Source: Didymella arachidicola (taxonomy: Eukaryota; Ascomycota; Dothideomycetes; Pleosporales; Didymellaceae). Taken from it: DNA of 64,000 bases. The notes under the pieces were generated by a model. That model made no database searches, had not been told where the DNA came from, and saw nothing but the letters and a program-made list of their open reading frames with translations. The stretch covers positions 3,100,001 through 3,164,000 of the forward strand of contig CM049985.1 in NCBI GenBank assembly GCA_016630955.3, given 5' to 3'. Below are positions 1 to 11,244 of this stretch, piece by piece. A program made the position numbers and the translations under genes. Every line of letters begins with the position of its first letter. The stretch's first letter is position 1.

Positions 1-1270
1 TCGATAGAGATCATTAAATCTGTCGGCTCAGATACTGAAGCATGGCTAAGTTGGACTCTCGCCGGCGGCGGACTTCGCGTGCACAACGGAGTCACCCGCA
101 CTGTTCGCCAATCGCTGCCTCACCCCCGCTGTTCTCACGCATGAGGGTCTGTCCAATAGAGACAGGCACATGTGAGCCATCCACCAGATCGGCTTTCTGC
201 GGGTGCAGACAAAGAAAGCGTACCGTTTGTAAGAGTTCAGAAGCTGCTCTACATGCTCTGCCATACGCAGCCAGCTGACAGCATGTGTACGACCCTGGCC
301 AAAGTTTGGCTCACCAGTCCCAGCCAGCAAGTCCACGCGATGCAGTGTTACTCCCCCAGTCAGACGTAACCTCAGGCTTAAATGGTCTGCCCACTGTGAC
401 GTCGTGGGTGGGTGAGCCACACATAGCTCGAGCCACACTCCCATTGCTGTTGCAATTGACTATGTACAGTCACATTGTATGCCAAATATACATTTTCATC
501 GATCTATCGATGAATCGCGTCGGACTCGGATGCTCAGTGCGCAGCTCTTGGCTCCGTGATCTGGAAAGCACAATGCTGCCCCGCAGCGGCACGAATAACT
601 CGAAACCTAACCAAGTCTCGCAGGGCTACTATGCGTGGCCCCCAATCTCTGCGAAGTTCGACAAATGACTAAGTTTGCGAGCTCCATGCCCCATCGTTGA
701 GCCTCTTCACGGTTAGCGTGCAGCTCTAGCGGCACAATTATCAAAGACCGTATCAGGACTAGACCTTGCCCTCATGCAGACCCCTGCACCGGGCTACCGG
801 TGACGCCCTCCCACGAGCCAGTCGAGGACGAGAATAACAGCTTTGGGGAGCTTCCCGCATCCTAAACCGTGTCCCCGGCGCGTGAGCCGAAAAGAAGGCT
901 GGGTGGCCTTTTTTGTGACAGCGGTATGCATACCTTGATGCAGGAAGCCACAGTAGCTAGGGTAGGGTTCGACTGCACAATGCGGGCGCAATTGTATCGA
1001 AGAAACAGGAACCATTCCGATGCGGTCGTGCATACCCTCCGCACTCCATGCACTGTATAAGATCTCAGCTCCCCAAACGTGTAAGCCTGCCTTACCAGAC
1101 ATATAAATCCAATCAATACAGACATCCACCTTCGCCATAGGACTCGACGCTCTCTATATCCTTGACAACTTCAACGATCCGCACAGCGCCTAGCCAATAT
1201 ATATACGCCTTGGACACTCCCGCACGGTAATTGAGATCTACAGCATCACTTGCGCTTCAAGTCTGTCGAG
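1..1270. other. intergenic, no gene supported
   Basis: Only short open frames on both strands, none with a recognisable domain, good codon bias or a splice pattern that joins them. The last 80 bases hold the probable promoter of the bZIP gene at 1271. Confidence 0.6.
1194..1205 (+). promoter_or_regulatory. CCAAT plus TATA-like box of the bZIP gene
   Basis: A CCAAT pentamer (1194-1198) runs directly into TATATATA (1198-1205), 65-77 bases before the bZIP start codon at 1271. The spacing fits a fungal core promoter with a short leader. The call rests on motif and position only. Confidence 0.35.
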
Positions 1271-2077
1271 ATGGATTCGCAATCATTCGATTACTGGATG
1301 TCGCAGAGTCGCTTCGTCGCCCCACAACAACAACAACAACAACAACACCATGTTCCTCTTTACGATGTGCCGCCGGAGATGTCGAAAGTGCCCAGTCTGA
1401 GTGGGTCCCCAGTGAGTACATCTCGCACAGTTCTGCTGATAGTGTTTCTAACGTTTCACAGGTGTCCTCAACATATGATCAATTTCCTGCACCGCTGAAC
1501 CAGGCCTACTACCCTCAGATTGTCGACGAGCAAATGCATTTTGGGTCTTACCACATGCCAATGACACCGGGCGCAATTTCAGAATTTGGATCCGACCACG
1601 ACAGCCCGTATTGCAGTCCGCGTCCCTTGCAGCATGCTGAACCTGTGTACATGACTGGCTCCACATCGTTACCTACTGGAAAGACTCATACTACATCAGG
1701 GGTATGTAAAAAAAAAGCACTCGAGTTATTGGGTATGGACTGACACTACGTAGCGTAGACGAGCACAGAACCGAGCAGCACAGCGCGCCTTCCGCGAACG
1801 TAAAGAAAAACATGCCCGTGATCTTGAAGTGCAGCTCTCAGCAATGACTGAAAGGTACAACAAATTGGAGTTGTCCCACACCGAACTCAACGCCGCATAC
1901 GAGAAACTCCGCAAGACCATCGAACTCCTTACACAAGATGATGAGACCGAGGGTGAGGACGAAGACGGCAGAACGATTAAGCGCAAGAGCAGTAGCTCAG
2001 ACACTCTCCGAAAGCTACTTGAGATACTGCACGGAGAGATTAAGGGTGCCACGTCAGTCAAGCCGGAGTTGGCGTGA
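1271..2077 (+). CDS. AP-1-like bZIP transcription factor
   Basis: Spliced model: exons 1271-1411, 1462-1701 and 1754-2077; introns of 50 and 52 nt (donors GTGAGT and GTATGT, acceptors CACAG and TACGTAG). The product is 234 aa. The first part holds a Q7H2 run and is rich in Pro, Ser and Tyr. The third exon opens with the basic region RRAQNRAAQRAFRERKE, whose NxxAQxxFR signature is that of the fungal Yap1/Pap1 family, followed by a leucine zipper and then an acidic patch (DDETEGEDED). No second cysteine-rich domain typical of full-length Yap1 is visible, so this is a small Yap-like factor rather than Yap1 itself. I chose the ATG at 1271 over an in-frame one at 1250 because it lies closer to the conserved body; either is possible. 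Family members bind TTAC/GTAA-type sites, often in stress responses; the target here is unknown. Confidence 0.88.
1325..1345 (+). repeat. CAA trinucleotide microsatellite (polyglutamine)
   Basis: Seven CAA codons in a row inside exon 1 of the bZIP gene, encoding seven glutamines. Such tracts often vary in length between strains. Confidence 0.9.
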
Positions 2078-4422
2078 GTGCTGCTCTGCTCTCTTTTCTA
2101 TTCTGTTCCCCACTCATTTCATCTATGATATCCGGATCGCGCGGCGTTATGCAGGCATTGTCCGGGCCCAAGCTACGGCATTATAGACGGACACCCAGAC
2201 GAATTACGAATTATGACAGACGGCACTTTGCTTTTGTATCACCCTAGCCTTCGATTGTTGATAGAAGTGTGCTGGAAAATTGCGAAGCATCGCAGTCAGC
2301 GGTCCTTCTTGAATGAGTGTTAGGACACCGAGCACTTCGCTCGTAACATAATAGAATCCCAAATGACACTCCATAATCTGTTCATGCCGCTGCCTGGTAT
2401 TCCCGTGCAAGATAGGCGGAGGACAGACCCGACATGCGCCGGGGAGGAAAAGTACACCAGTCCAGACCCAATGCAGCTGCATGTCGGACAATCTGTCCAC
2501 CAATCAACCGTCTCTTGTGAATCGCTATGGGCCCCTCTGATGGCGCTCCCGACCATTATCTTGCCGGCCTCCCGAAATTCAACTCTATTGGTGCCCAAGT
2601 CCAAAATTACCAGGAGTTACAATGGGTCCGAGAACCGTCGTTGTCCTTTCTATGTTCTAATTACCCAAGGTGTAAATATCGTGCTAGTAGTGCAACACGT
2701 GGAAGTAAGCAGCCGCCGTCTTACGCACAACAGGAGCAGTAGCCACTGGTAGGCAGCCGAGTGGCGCACGGGACGCAGCTTTCGCCTAAACTATCTTGTC
2801 ACCTTGTCAAGCCGCTGAACTCGACTCGCTCAGTCTTATGCACCCAGGAACACTTGGCCGCTGATCTGCGGCCAGTCCGAAGGTGGCTGACAGGGCAGGT
2901 CTTAGCGATCCATACCTAGGTAAGGTCCGCGGAAAGTAGGAACGCATAGGAACACGAACTCCATCAGGGCTTGGAATAAAAAGTTGCATAGCGAGTAGCG
3001 CACATTTTGGGTGACCTGGAGAGCTGCTGCTAGGCGCCCAGTGGTAGTGGCCGTCTGCGTACTTCCTCGTATCTGCATGTCGATGCCCTTTTGAAGTTTG
3101 GAAGAAGGCGCTGCGTCCGTAGTGGAGCGGTCAAGAGAAGAACAAGGGTCTAGATTGACTCCATAGCACGATCTCAGCTTTGGCACATACCTGCTGGAAC
3201 TGGTAAGATATCCTGATAGGACATGGGGAAGCTGAACTAGTGTACCGTTCGGTTGTGCACGTCACTTGAGCCTAAATTTAGCCTACCATTGTGAACGCCG
3301 GACGACAGTCGATACAACGGCCGATCAAGAAAAAAATCTGTGTGGTTTGCGTGGCCGGGTGCTGCTTCATCATACGACTTTATGTTTCACTTATCGCAGC
3401 GCCACGGTGTCTATGCCGTCGTGAAGTATTGCTCCAATTTTCAGTAGTGTCGAATTTGGGCGACCCGTTTGGGCGTTTGTGACAGTATGGAGCCTTCCAA
3501 TAGAGCCATAGAGCGGCTATTTCACCCGAGGCACTAGTGCGTCACGGGATTGATTGGAGTTGTATGCATATGGTGATTAGCTTGTAATCCCTAAATAAAT
3601 CGCCAGGAACCATGCACTTCTCAGAGACTTAGGGTACCTGAGTCCAAAGTGCCTTAAACATATGGACATTGCAGGACTAGTTCGTGCTGACTGCTCCAAT
3701 GTCCGAACTACGAACACGAGCCAGAGAGCAGCTCTTGAGATATGCACTAATTAAGGCCAAGTTGCTGCCCATGTCGGTGTAATGACCCCCGATACCAAAA
3801 CACCAGAACTTTGTCTAGCTCGCAGGTCGACCTTCTTCTTCCTTCTCTCTTGATTAGCGCAGGGAGGTTGCTTCATTACATATTAACAGCGTAAACTGGC
3901 TTAGAACACACGGTATTGAATAGGAGCATGAATAATCAATGCGACTCGGGCACAAGGAAACCGGACTCACGTTATTTACGTATCATCGCAATGTATCCCG
4001 TATTGCGGAGACCAAGGCTTCTCCACAGGTTGTGCGGCCTAGGCCATGTTACACTTGCCTTTCTCTACCTTACGACGCCGAATTAGGCCCACAATGAGCT
4101 CCCTCAACATTGCAACCAGCAAAGACATTTGAGTGCTGACCCTCCGGCGCAGTCGCGGAATCGTCGTCGCCAAGCGTACGAGTAAAGAACAAGCAAGCTG
4201 TTTCTAACTCTCGATCTAGATTACCGTAGCACCATCTAGACAAAAAAAGTCGGAAACTTTTGATGAGGTCAGCGGCCAAGCGAGTCCGATATTTTTTGTC
4301 TAGGTGGTGGTAGTAGCGCTCCAGTACTGGCATCTCTGCTCAAAACGACGTATTGTATCATGGCATTGCTTAAGACGTTGCAGTAATATTGTCGTTACGT
4401 TGGTTGAGGAAACGGGGTGGTA
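2078..4422. other. intergenic, no gene supported; flank of transposon
   Basis: 2.3 kb without a convincing gene. Several open frames of 60-130 codons exist on both strands but lack domains and consistent codon use. It holds the hairpin at 4232-4307 and ends at the TA target site of the pogo-like transposon. Confidence 0.55.
4232..4307. repeat. imperfect 23-bp inverted repeat (hairpin)
   Basis: Arm 4232-4254 (starting CCATCTAGACAAAAAAAG) pairs with arm 4285-4307, whose reverse complement starts CCACCTAGACAAAAAATA; the loop is 30 nt. About 20 of 23 positions match. It lies about 115 bp left of the transposon end. It could be a small MITE remnant or a regulatory hairpin. Confidence 0.6.
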
Positions 4423-4449
4423 CCGTGTCCGTGCGCACAACGCCCGTGT
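4423..4449. repeat. left terminal inverted repeat of the transposon
   Basis: 27 bases identical to the reverse complement of 6499-6525, next to TA at 4421-4422. Beyond the perfect part the similarity continues weakly inward. Confidence 0.92.
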
Positions 4450-4582
4450 TCAGTCAACGCCCGGCATCAACACCATCACGAGCTGCCCAAAATGAGCTTG
4501 TTGAGCCACAAACAATAGCTATTATTGTAGGAATTTTTAGTAGATTGATGCAATAATGTATGTAATAGTGTACAATAAAGGA

Positions 4583-6481
4583 CTAATAATTTTGAGTTGC
4601 TGTGCGGCCGCTGCGTGTAGTGTGAGTGCGAGGTGCAGGTGCAGGCTCCTCTACAACTACACTACCTATAGCAGCAGCCACACGCCTCCTTTTTAATCGC
4701 TGAATAGCTGTAGGCTCTGTTGAAGCTTTGCGCTTGCCTAAATTAGGCAATTGTATAACTTTCTCAGCGTTGCGCTCCTTTTGTTTACGCTCGCGTTTGG
4801 CGGCTTTGTGTGCGCGCTTGACCTTCGCATTCTCTAGCTTCTCTTTATAGGCCTTTGACCTCTGCTCTTTCTTTGACTTGTTGTGTAGTGCTGTAGAAGC
4901 TCGCGCAAGCTTACGATCAGCCTTTTGTGCTTCTTCTTCAAGTTGTTGTTGCTCATTGACGTGCGCGCGGAACCTGGCTTCGCGAACTTTGCGAGGTGAC
5001 CAGAACCGAGGCTTATGGTGGTGAGCACTACGCTCCTGCAAGTCAAGCGTCGTGCCCTTGCCTCTGTACTTTTCCTTGCTCTGCATTGCCTTATTAAGCC
5101 GCTCATTTTCAAGGTGGAGGAGCTCGTTGTGCACAGAAAGCTTGTGTAAAGTGCGGCGAAGAACCTGAGCGCTCTTCTTATCGTCACTCTCCACAGCACG
5201 CTTGAAGGAGCGGTAGATTCGACGCCAATCTGCTCCACTATAGCTAGAAAGACTGCTAGCAGAAGAAGAGCGAGCTGGAGCGTGTCTCTCGAGTACTCGA
5301 TCGGGATTGAAAGGTGAGAGTCCCACTGCCTCAAAGGCGCTGAGTATGAGCTCATTGCGGAACGTCTTCACCCAAGCTCTCCAGAATAACAAGAAGAAGT
5401 CGCCTTTCTTGATGCTGCCGCCGCCGCTTGCTTCATGAAGGTGTTGCGTAAGCTCATTCGAATAGTTTGTAGCCAACGGAGAGAAGCACACAACGTCGAG
5501 CGGCTGGAGACTGTGGGTGCTGTGTGGAGGATATATGCACAATAGGATGCGATTAGCGTCGCAGTATTCGATAAACCTCATCGTTAGGTGTGAGCTGTGG
5601 CCGTCAACAACGAGCAATCGCCATGCGCGGCGAGCTTTGCGCTTCGTGTAGCGATCGAAGACCTGCTCTAACCAGCCTACGCCAAGGTCATCGTTAGACC
5701 AGCCAGAAGGAGACGCGCCTACAAATACTGAGTGTTTCCCTGGCTCGATGTCTGCTACCCACGTCGATTGGAGCTTCTGCGCTTTGCTGGCGTATATGAT
5801 GCCTGGAGGGAGAGCTGAGCCATCAGCGCAGATGCTCGCGATGAGCGTCACCCACTCCCGATTGCCATCCTGGAGTGCTTGCCTGCCTCTCTTCCTCTTG
5901 TAATCTGCTCTAGAGAAGATGCGCTTGCTCCTGCCAACGATACCAATCGCGACGCCCTTCTCATCCATATTGTACGTATTGCGCGGCTCAACGTCGTACT
6001 CCTGTATCTTATCGCGCAAAATAGCAAAGTACGCGGCGTACTTTTTATAGGAATCAGCGGTGTGCCTTACGGAGTCCATCGCGGTGGTCCATTTGGCTAC
6101 TAATCGTTCAGAGTTGTTGTTGATAAAGCGAGTAATCCAGCTCTCAGAGACGCTCGTTTTGCATATAGCAGAGGCGAAATTTCCTATCATCTCTCTTGTA
6201 GGTGGTAAGTGACGCGCTGTGAGCGATTCTATATACTTTGCAAGGTATTCCTCCTGTTGTGGGCTGAGCTTTCGTCGATGCACGTTCGCGTCGTTCCTCG
6301 GCTGCTGAACACCTCGGTGACGGCGCGACAGAGTTGAACGATCAACGCCATATTCTATAGCAATTTTGGTGTAGCATATCTTTTTGCCAGGGCTTAGTTT
6401 GTCTATCGCAGCACGAGCATCATTGATTCCAGGCATTGTTGTGGTTGGATTACGCGTCAAAACGTATGGGCTTGTTGACAT
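4583..6481 (-). CDS. pogo/Fot1-type DDE transposase
   Basis: 632 aa from the first ATG inside the element (6481); an internal ATG at 6436 is the alternative. The open frame runs on upstream to an ATG at 6658, but that part crosses the terminal repeat into host DNA and is not element sequence. Residues 18-61 form a Psq/CENP-B-type helix-turn-helix (LSPGKKICYTKIAIEYGVDR then STLSRR), followed by a second DNA-binding helical region. The DDE_1 core shows D173 (NMDEKG), D293 (VVDGHSSH) and D329 (SLQPLD), with 35 residues between the last two, as in the pogo/Fot1 branch. The C-terminal third is highly basic with coiled-coil-like Lys/Arg/Glu runs, probably for DNA or nuclear binding. It cuts and pastes DNA at TA sites. 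No break is seen. Confidence 0.92.
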   Translation of the reverse strand: MSTSPYVLTRNPTTTMPGINDARAAIDKLSPGKKICYTKIAIEYGVDRSTLSRRHRGVQQPRNDANVHRRKLSPQQEEYLAKYIESLTARHLPPTREMIGNFASAICKTSVSESWITRFINNNSERLVAKWTTAMDSVRHTADSYKKYAAYFAILRDKIQEYDVEPRNTYNMDEKGVAIGIVGRSKRIFSRADYKRKRGRQALQDGNREWVTLIASICADGSALPPGIIYASKAQKLQSTWVADIEPGKHSVFVGASPSGWSNDDLGVGWLEQVFDRYTKRKARRAWRLLVVDGHSSHLTMRFIEYCDANRILLCIYPPHSTHSLQPLDVVCFSPLATNYSNELTQHLHEASGGGSIKKGDFFLLFWRAWVKTFRNELILSAFEAVGLSPFNPDRVLERHAPARSSSASSLSSYSGADWRRIYRSFKRAVESDDKKSAQVLRRTLHKLSVHNELLHLENERLNKAMQSKEKYRGKGTTLDLQERSAHHHKPRFWSPRKVREARFRAHVNEQQQLEEEAQKADRKLARASTALHNKSKKEQRSKAYKEKLENAKVKRAHKAAKRERKQKERNAEKVIQLPNLGKRKASTEPTAIQRLKRRRVAAAIGSVVVEEPAPAPRTHTTRSGRTATQNY

Positions 6482-6498
6482 TATCGGGCGATCTGTGG

Positions 6499-6525
6499 AC
6501 ACGGGCGTTGTGCGCACGGACACGG
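6499..6525. repeat. right terminal inverted repeat of the transposon
   Basis: Exact reverse complement of 4423-4449, followed by TA at 6526-6527. It starts 17 bases upstream of the transposase ATG at 6481, so the transposase leader must overlap the repeat. Confidence 0.92.
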
Positions 6526-7474
6526 TATGCTGGATAGAGAACATCGTTGCTGGCGGATACGGTGGGAGCTTTGGATTCAGTATGTTTCTGGCCCAGTGCG
6601 TATGCGAGGTTGGTGATCGTGCAATTTGACAGAATGGGCGTTGCTGCTGGTCCTCCACCTAGGATTCTTGGTGTTGAAACCGGTCACACGTTGGCGAGTG
6701 ATAATGTGCTGACAGCCAGAAGCAGTAGAGCCAAAGGGCAATGTGCAGATTATCATGCAAGTCTTGGTATGTGAGACTGCTGATTGAAGACACGTGTGTC
6801 AGTGAAAGCCTGCCTGCCAGGTGCGTGAGGATCTATATATCATAGACGTCGCGGGCGTCGAAGTGGTGTTATCTCATGGCACCTTTCAGTTGTTTATATG
6901 TACAATTTGACTTACTACAGTTGTGCAAATCACACAGAATCGTGGGATAAGCTTGCTCAGCCGTACTGCAGCTTTACATTGACGTGCAACGTCAGATTGA
7001 AAGCAAACCCTGACTTTAGGGTATGAGATCAGGGGAAATAAAGATACTTTCTACTGGTAATGAGCCGCGATAGAGCATAGCTCGGTGTTTGGAGAGAATG
7101 TCATGGCATGCTGAAGGGTGTGATGACGTCAGAGTACAACAAGCGGGCGGTTGCTGATCGTTGCAATTACCCCATCGAAGGTCCATCGGTCGACTGTATC
7201 TTCAGATTTCCACTCTCATTAAGTGACTATAAAAGAGCAAAAAAGGCTCAAAGTCGTGTCAAGTTGATGGACAGTCGCTGCGACCAGACCGATATGAGAA
7301 CGATGACGACATCATGGCCTAAGCCGTCATACTGGCTTATATATGAAGAGCGAACCAGTAAGATCCGCTACGAGATATTAATTGCATAGATAAAGGCTAC
7401 ATCTCATCGTCTTTGCCTTCGAAGTTACAGATATAGTCATCGCCGGAAACGAGCACATCTAGACAACAATTACC
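6526..7474. other. intergenic, no gene supported
   Basis: About 950 bases with no supported gene. A TATATAT stretch near 7338-7344 lies roughly 130 bases before the start at 7475 and may be its TATA box. Confidence 0.5.
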
Positions 7475-8035
7475 ATGGCAGCACCAGCCAATGTCACCCT
7501 CCAAGCCCTATCCGGCAAATATACTCTCAAAAAGTCCTGCTCAGATGACTTCAGCAAAGTCCTCGCTCTACAAGGCGTCAACATGCTCGTCCGAAAAGCA
7601 GCAACAGCAGCCTCCATTCACTTGGCCATTTCACAGCCTTCACTTAACGAGATCAAGATGGCGCAATCTGTAACTGCCGGCAAGATCCCCGGAACCACGG
7701 AAGAGTACATACTCGACTGGGAGTGGCGCAGCAACGAAGACTCTTTCTTTGGCACAGTGAAGGGTAGGAGTCGCTGGATTAGTGTTGAGGAAGGACGAAA
7801 ATCCGAGATCGTTGGGCAGAATGAAGACGAGTGGATTGAGGGAGATAGTGAGGGAAAGCTGATTCAAGCTGAAGGCAAGAAGCCGGATGGCGAGTGGGAA
7901 GCGGCGCACATTTGGGGCTTTGAGATTGTGGATGGAGAGAGGAGACATACGAGGAGGGTGTTAGCCAAGAACAACAAAGGCGAAAAGCTGAAGGTAAGGA
8001 TGGTGTACGACTTTGTAGGCGAGTCGACCAAATAA
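7475..8035 (+). CDS. lipocalin/calycin-like hypothetical protein
   Basis: Single exon, 186 aa, start ATG in a good context (TTACCATGG). It resembles a widespread fungal family of small soluble proteins with a predicted beta-barrel: the N-terminal motif ALSGKYTLKKS, a central ILDWEWRS with KGRSRW, and the C-terminal AAHIWGFEIVDGERRHTRR with VRMVYDF are its usual landmarks. No signal peptide or membrane segment is seen. The family is usually annotated only as hypothetical or lipocalin-like; ligand and role are unknown. It stands alone between long intergenic stretches, with no operon-like partner. I am confident it is a real gene and only moderately confident of the fold. Confidence 0.8.
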   Translation: MAAPANVTLQALSGKYTLKKSCSDDFSKVLALQGVNMLVRKAATAASIHLAISQPSLNEIKMAQSVTAGKIPGTTEEYILDWEWRSNEDSFFGTVKGRSRWISVEEGRKSEIVGQNEDEWIEGDSEGKLIQAEGKKPDGEWEAAHIWGFEIVDGERRHTRRVLAKNNKGEKLKVRMVYDFVGESTK

Positions 8036-9113
8036 CTTGACGCACACATGTCGCGTCATCGTACACTTTTGATACCACAGCTGCAGGCTTTCAAGGCATG
8101 ATTGTAGTATACATGCACACATTCATGTAATAGTTGTTCAAAGCTATTTGGATCAAATTTCTCTACAACACGCATGCCGCTATCTTAAAGCTGAGAAAGA
8201 GCACGGTGCAAAATCGAGGATCAGCGCCTCTACTTCGTACATCAGAGTGTATACAGCTCCTGTTCCACGCTAGGCGCTAGATCACATTGCGGAGCATGGA
8301 TTCAAGCTAACTCAAGCTTCGAGCTACGCGTAGGGCATTGTGCGCGCTCAGGATCCAAGCCGACCATGGATGTTTCGTCCAGTCACTGCGTGTCAGATCA
8401 GCCATACTGTTACTATATGCCCGTCTGTCGATTCAGCACTCTGTCACTCATTCATATGAATGTAGGATGGACATTAAGAGGAAAGCATGACCGTGGAAAT
8501 GACAAGTGAGTGACAATGAGGAGATGCGAAACAGCGAAAAGATAGTCAGAAATGTCGAGGGCAGCTATGGCACGACATAGTCGAGAAAGATGCCAGGAAC
8601 TCCAAGTGTTCCGTTATTGTTTCCGCATGTGGCTAGGGTCTTGTTGTCAGCTGGCAGGGATCGAAGATTATCTGCAGACCGGCGGTTGCTGGTGGTCATC
8701 ACTGATGCTGAAGATTGCACTTGCACTGTGTCGTGGGATATCCGGACGGATTGAGTGCGTGGGCAGTTGAAATGCGGTGGGCAATTTGGGGAAAGTTTTG
8801 CGATAGGGCTTGTGTCGCAAGGTCGATATTGCATGGTCCATGTCGCGCAAGGTGTGTTGCCGGGAGTCTGTTGTAAGACGGGGTCGCAAGGTCCGGTGTT
8901 TTCTCGTGCTGAGAGACGTCTTGTGGCTGTCGTTTGAGGCGCAATGGCTTACCTGCCGTCACACTTCACCAAGACACCACGTCGTCATCGGAGCATCGGC
9001 GACTTCGACAAGACTTATGGTCTTCAAGACTACAGGTGGATTAGCATGGTCTCCCTAAACGCCTCCTTTTGGGCCATAAACTCCATGTCGCTATGCAGAA
9101 CGAAGGGGATACT
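8036..9113. other. intergenic, no gene supported
   Basis: 1.1 kb between convergent genes. Overlapping open frames of 60-90 codons occur on both strands around 8550-8960, with no domain and no splice sites that would unite them. Confidence 0.5.
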
Positions 9114-11244
9114 TTAGAGGGTCCAAAGACCACTTCGCTTTTTGCCCATAGGATAAACAAGAAGTGCTGCCATGAACAGACCAACGGTGATACCGATGGC
9201 AATCTGAATCATGGACGCTGCGACGTTGAAGACGATGGAGTTCAAGCCATCAGTGGTAGTCTGTCATCCGTTAGCTAGAGTTCTCCGGATGGTATCGTGT
9301 TGCACTTACGTCGGCATCTGAAGCGCCCCTAATGAGTGCAGACGCCGTTTCGAGAGCGGATTCGATGGCTCCACTGGAAGCCAGACTGCCGGGAACCTGC
9401 ACGTAGACAGCAGGCAATAGTACAGCAGCAGCAACGCCATGTCTGACACGACTGTACATGTTGGCAAGAACGCCGACGGTGAAAGCTCCAAACGTGTAGG
9501 CAATAGGTGCAGAAGATGAGAACTTCATATTTGCAAAGAAGTTGACAGTGTACCCAGCGGTAGCGATCAAGATCATGGCTGGCATCTGCTTGTACTTTGC
9601 CTGCACGGTGAACGTCACGAAGAAGACGTATAGAGGAACGAATAAGAAGTTCCAATGTTTGTCCAGAGCCGCTCCATTGGTGCAAGTCTTCGCGTTTGTG
9701 GCATTCGAGTCGATAGCACCATAGATGGCCGTACCGACAGTAATACCGTAGCCGAGGAAGAGCGAGTAGATGATAGCGAAAACAAGACGAATCGAGCCTG
9801 GGACGATGGCACGAGACTGTAACTCCAGGGCAGAACTGAGGACAAGCCAACCGGGCAGGATCATGGCGATAGCACTCTGCGCAATTGCAGAGAAGCAGAA
9901 CGTATTGCCACCGTTGATGCTACCAAAAGCGCGAGCCAACGCACTCATAAGGATGGTCGCGGAGATTTCGAAGACAGTACTGTATGTCTTGGAGAGTGGC
10001 GCGACGATCAACTGGAGGAAACCAAGCAGGCAGCCAAGCGCGAAGATCACGGGGATATCGAGAGGACGTGCGGAGAAGAAGCAGCTGACCGCTGCCGAAG
10101 CTGTACCGTACATGAAGACACACAGCCAAACGTTGTGACGGTCCTTAGCGTTGATGACTTCGTCAAGTCGCTGCAGAGCTTCATCGAGACTGATAACATC
10201 GTGCAGAACTTCTTTGTAAATCTCGTGAGTGTCTTTGAGCTTGCCAAGGTTGACGCCCTGCGCTGTGCGAACGATCTTGACTTCGGCGGTATCTGCGCAT
10301 TGGTATGTCAGTCCTTGAATGATGAATGACTAACGGTGCTACTTACGGGTCATTGCATCGTCAAAAGAGATAAGCATACATCCCGGGATGTACAAAAACT
10401 GGCTGTTGATCTCGAGAACCTTTGCCGTAGTTGCAAGATACTCTTCTAAACGGTGGGTGGGCGCTCCAAACAACATCAGAGCTCGACACATGCGAATGAT
10501 GTATTGCTGGCGCTTGAGGATATTGGCAACGTGGATCTTAATGCGTACATCCTGATCCTCCTTGGCTTTCATGACTTTTGCGAGCAGGCCGCCGCTGGAG
10601 GTGCGCTTGTGTTGAGGTCGTGAAGGCAGCTCCTTCTTGTTGTTCGGATTTGCCAATTTGGCAGAGGCTCCAATGAGGGTTGCCAAAGTATCTTGCGACT
10701 GAGGTGTCTTCTCTTGTTTGTACCATTTTTTGCGTGACGGTGTAGCTGCCCCGGAAGCGCTACCAGTTGGGTCAGTGGTGGGAGGTGAACTGTTGCTGGG
10801 CTCAGACGGTGTGAAGGTATCGCTGTATGCTGGGAGCGGGTTCTTGTAGGCTTGAAGGAGCTGGTAGAAGACACCGCCCTGAGTGTTCCCCGTTACAGCG
10901 TACTCGTCAGAATCGTCGAATAGATGAGCACTTTCGCTTGTCGAATGCTCCTGATAAGCTCCAGCGTTATGTGCTGCTAGCAGCTGTTCGGCAGCCGCGA
11001 GTGTCTCATCATTGGCATCCTCCGGCGACTCGGCCGCATTGAGGTGACTGAAGCTGGGACGCTCTTCAGTTGAGATCGGTGGAGGGATTTCAGCAGCAAC
11101 GCTGTTGATTCTCACACGACCTCTCCCTGATGTCACACTGTTGGGCTGCAGCGATTGCGACGGTTGGACGGGTGGATATGTTTCAAGCTCATGCTCGTCG
11201 TTGACGTGGGTGCGATCGGTCGAGTTGGTAGACAATGGTTCCAT
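9114..11244 (-). CDS. PRM10: PRM10/ThrE-family membrane protein
   Basis: Exons 11244-10347, 10292-9310 and 9260-9114; introns of 54 and 49 nt, both with GTAAGT donors. The product is 675 aa. The first 200 residues are Ser/Pro/Thr-rich and probably disordered. Then comes the first ThrE half with conserved RALMLFGAPTHRLEEYL and, across the first splice, DDAMTHTAEVKIVRTAQGVN; the second half is a set of about ten hydrophobic helices with PGWLVLSSALELQSR and GFAF-like packing. The last exon gives the expected C-terminus, with a final helix and a short basic tail (MGKKRSGLW). Bacterial ThrE exports threonine and serine; the yeast Prm10 function is not firmly known. Without the two splices the conserved joints would be lost, which supports the model. 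Confidence 0.9.

Larger units (their letters stand above)
4423..6525 (-). mobile_element. complete pogo/Fot1-like Tc1-mariner DNA transposon
   Basis: Perfect 27-bp inverted repeats (4423-4449 and 6499-6525, outer bases CCGTGTCCGTGCG) are flanked on both outer sides by TA (4421-4422 and 6526-6527), the target duplication typical of Tc1/mariner elements. The element is 2103 bp and carries one long uninterrupted transposase gene on the minus strand. Outside the TAs the two flanks show no similarity, which fixes the element borders. Intact repeats, intact coding frame and intact catalytic triad suggest a young and possibly autonomous copy with no visible RIP damage to the transposase. Confidence 0.9.

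Noticed and set aside
46..1138. Open frames of 60-130 codons on both strands left of the bZIP gene
   Set aside because: No domain, no splice pattern and random-like composition.
2204..2752. Overlapping frames including a 129-codon plus-strand frame
   Set aside because: Open on both strands over the same stretch without domain or gene-like codon use.
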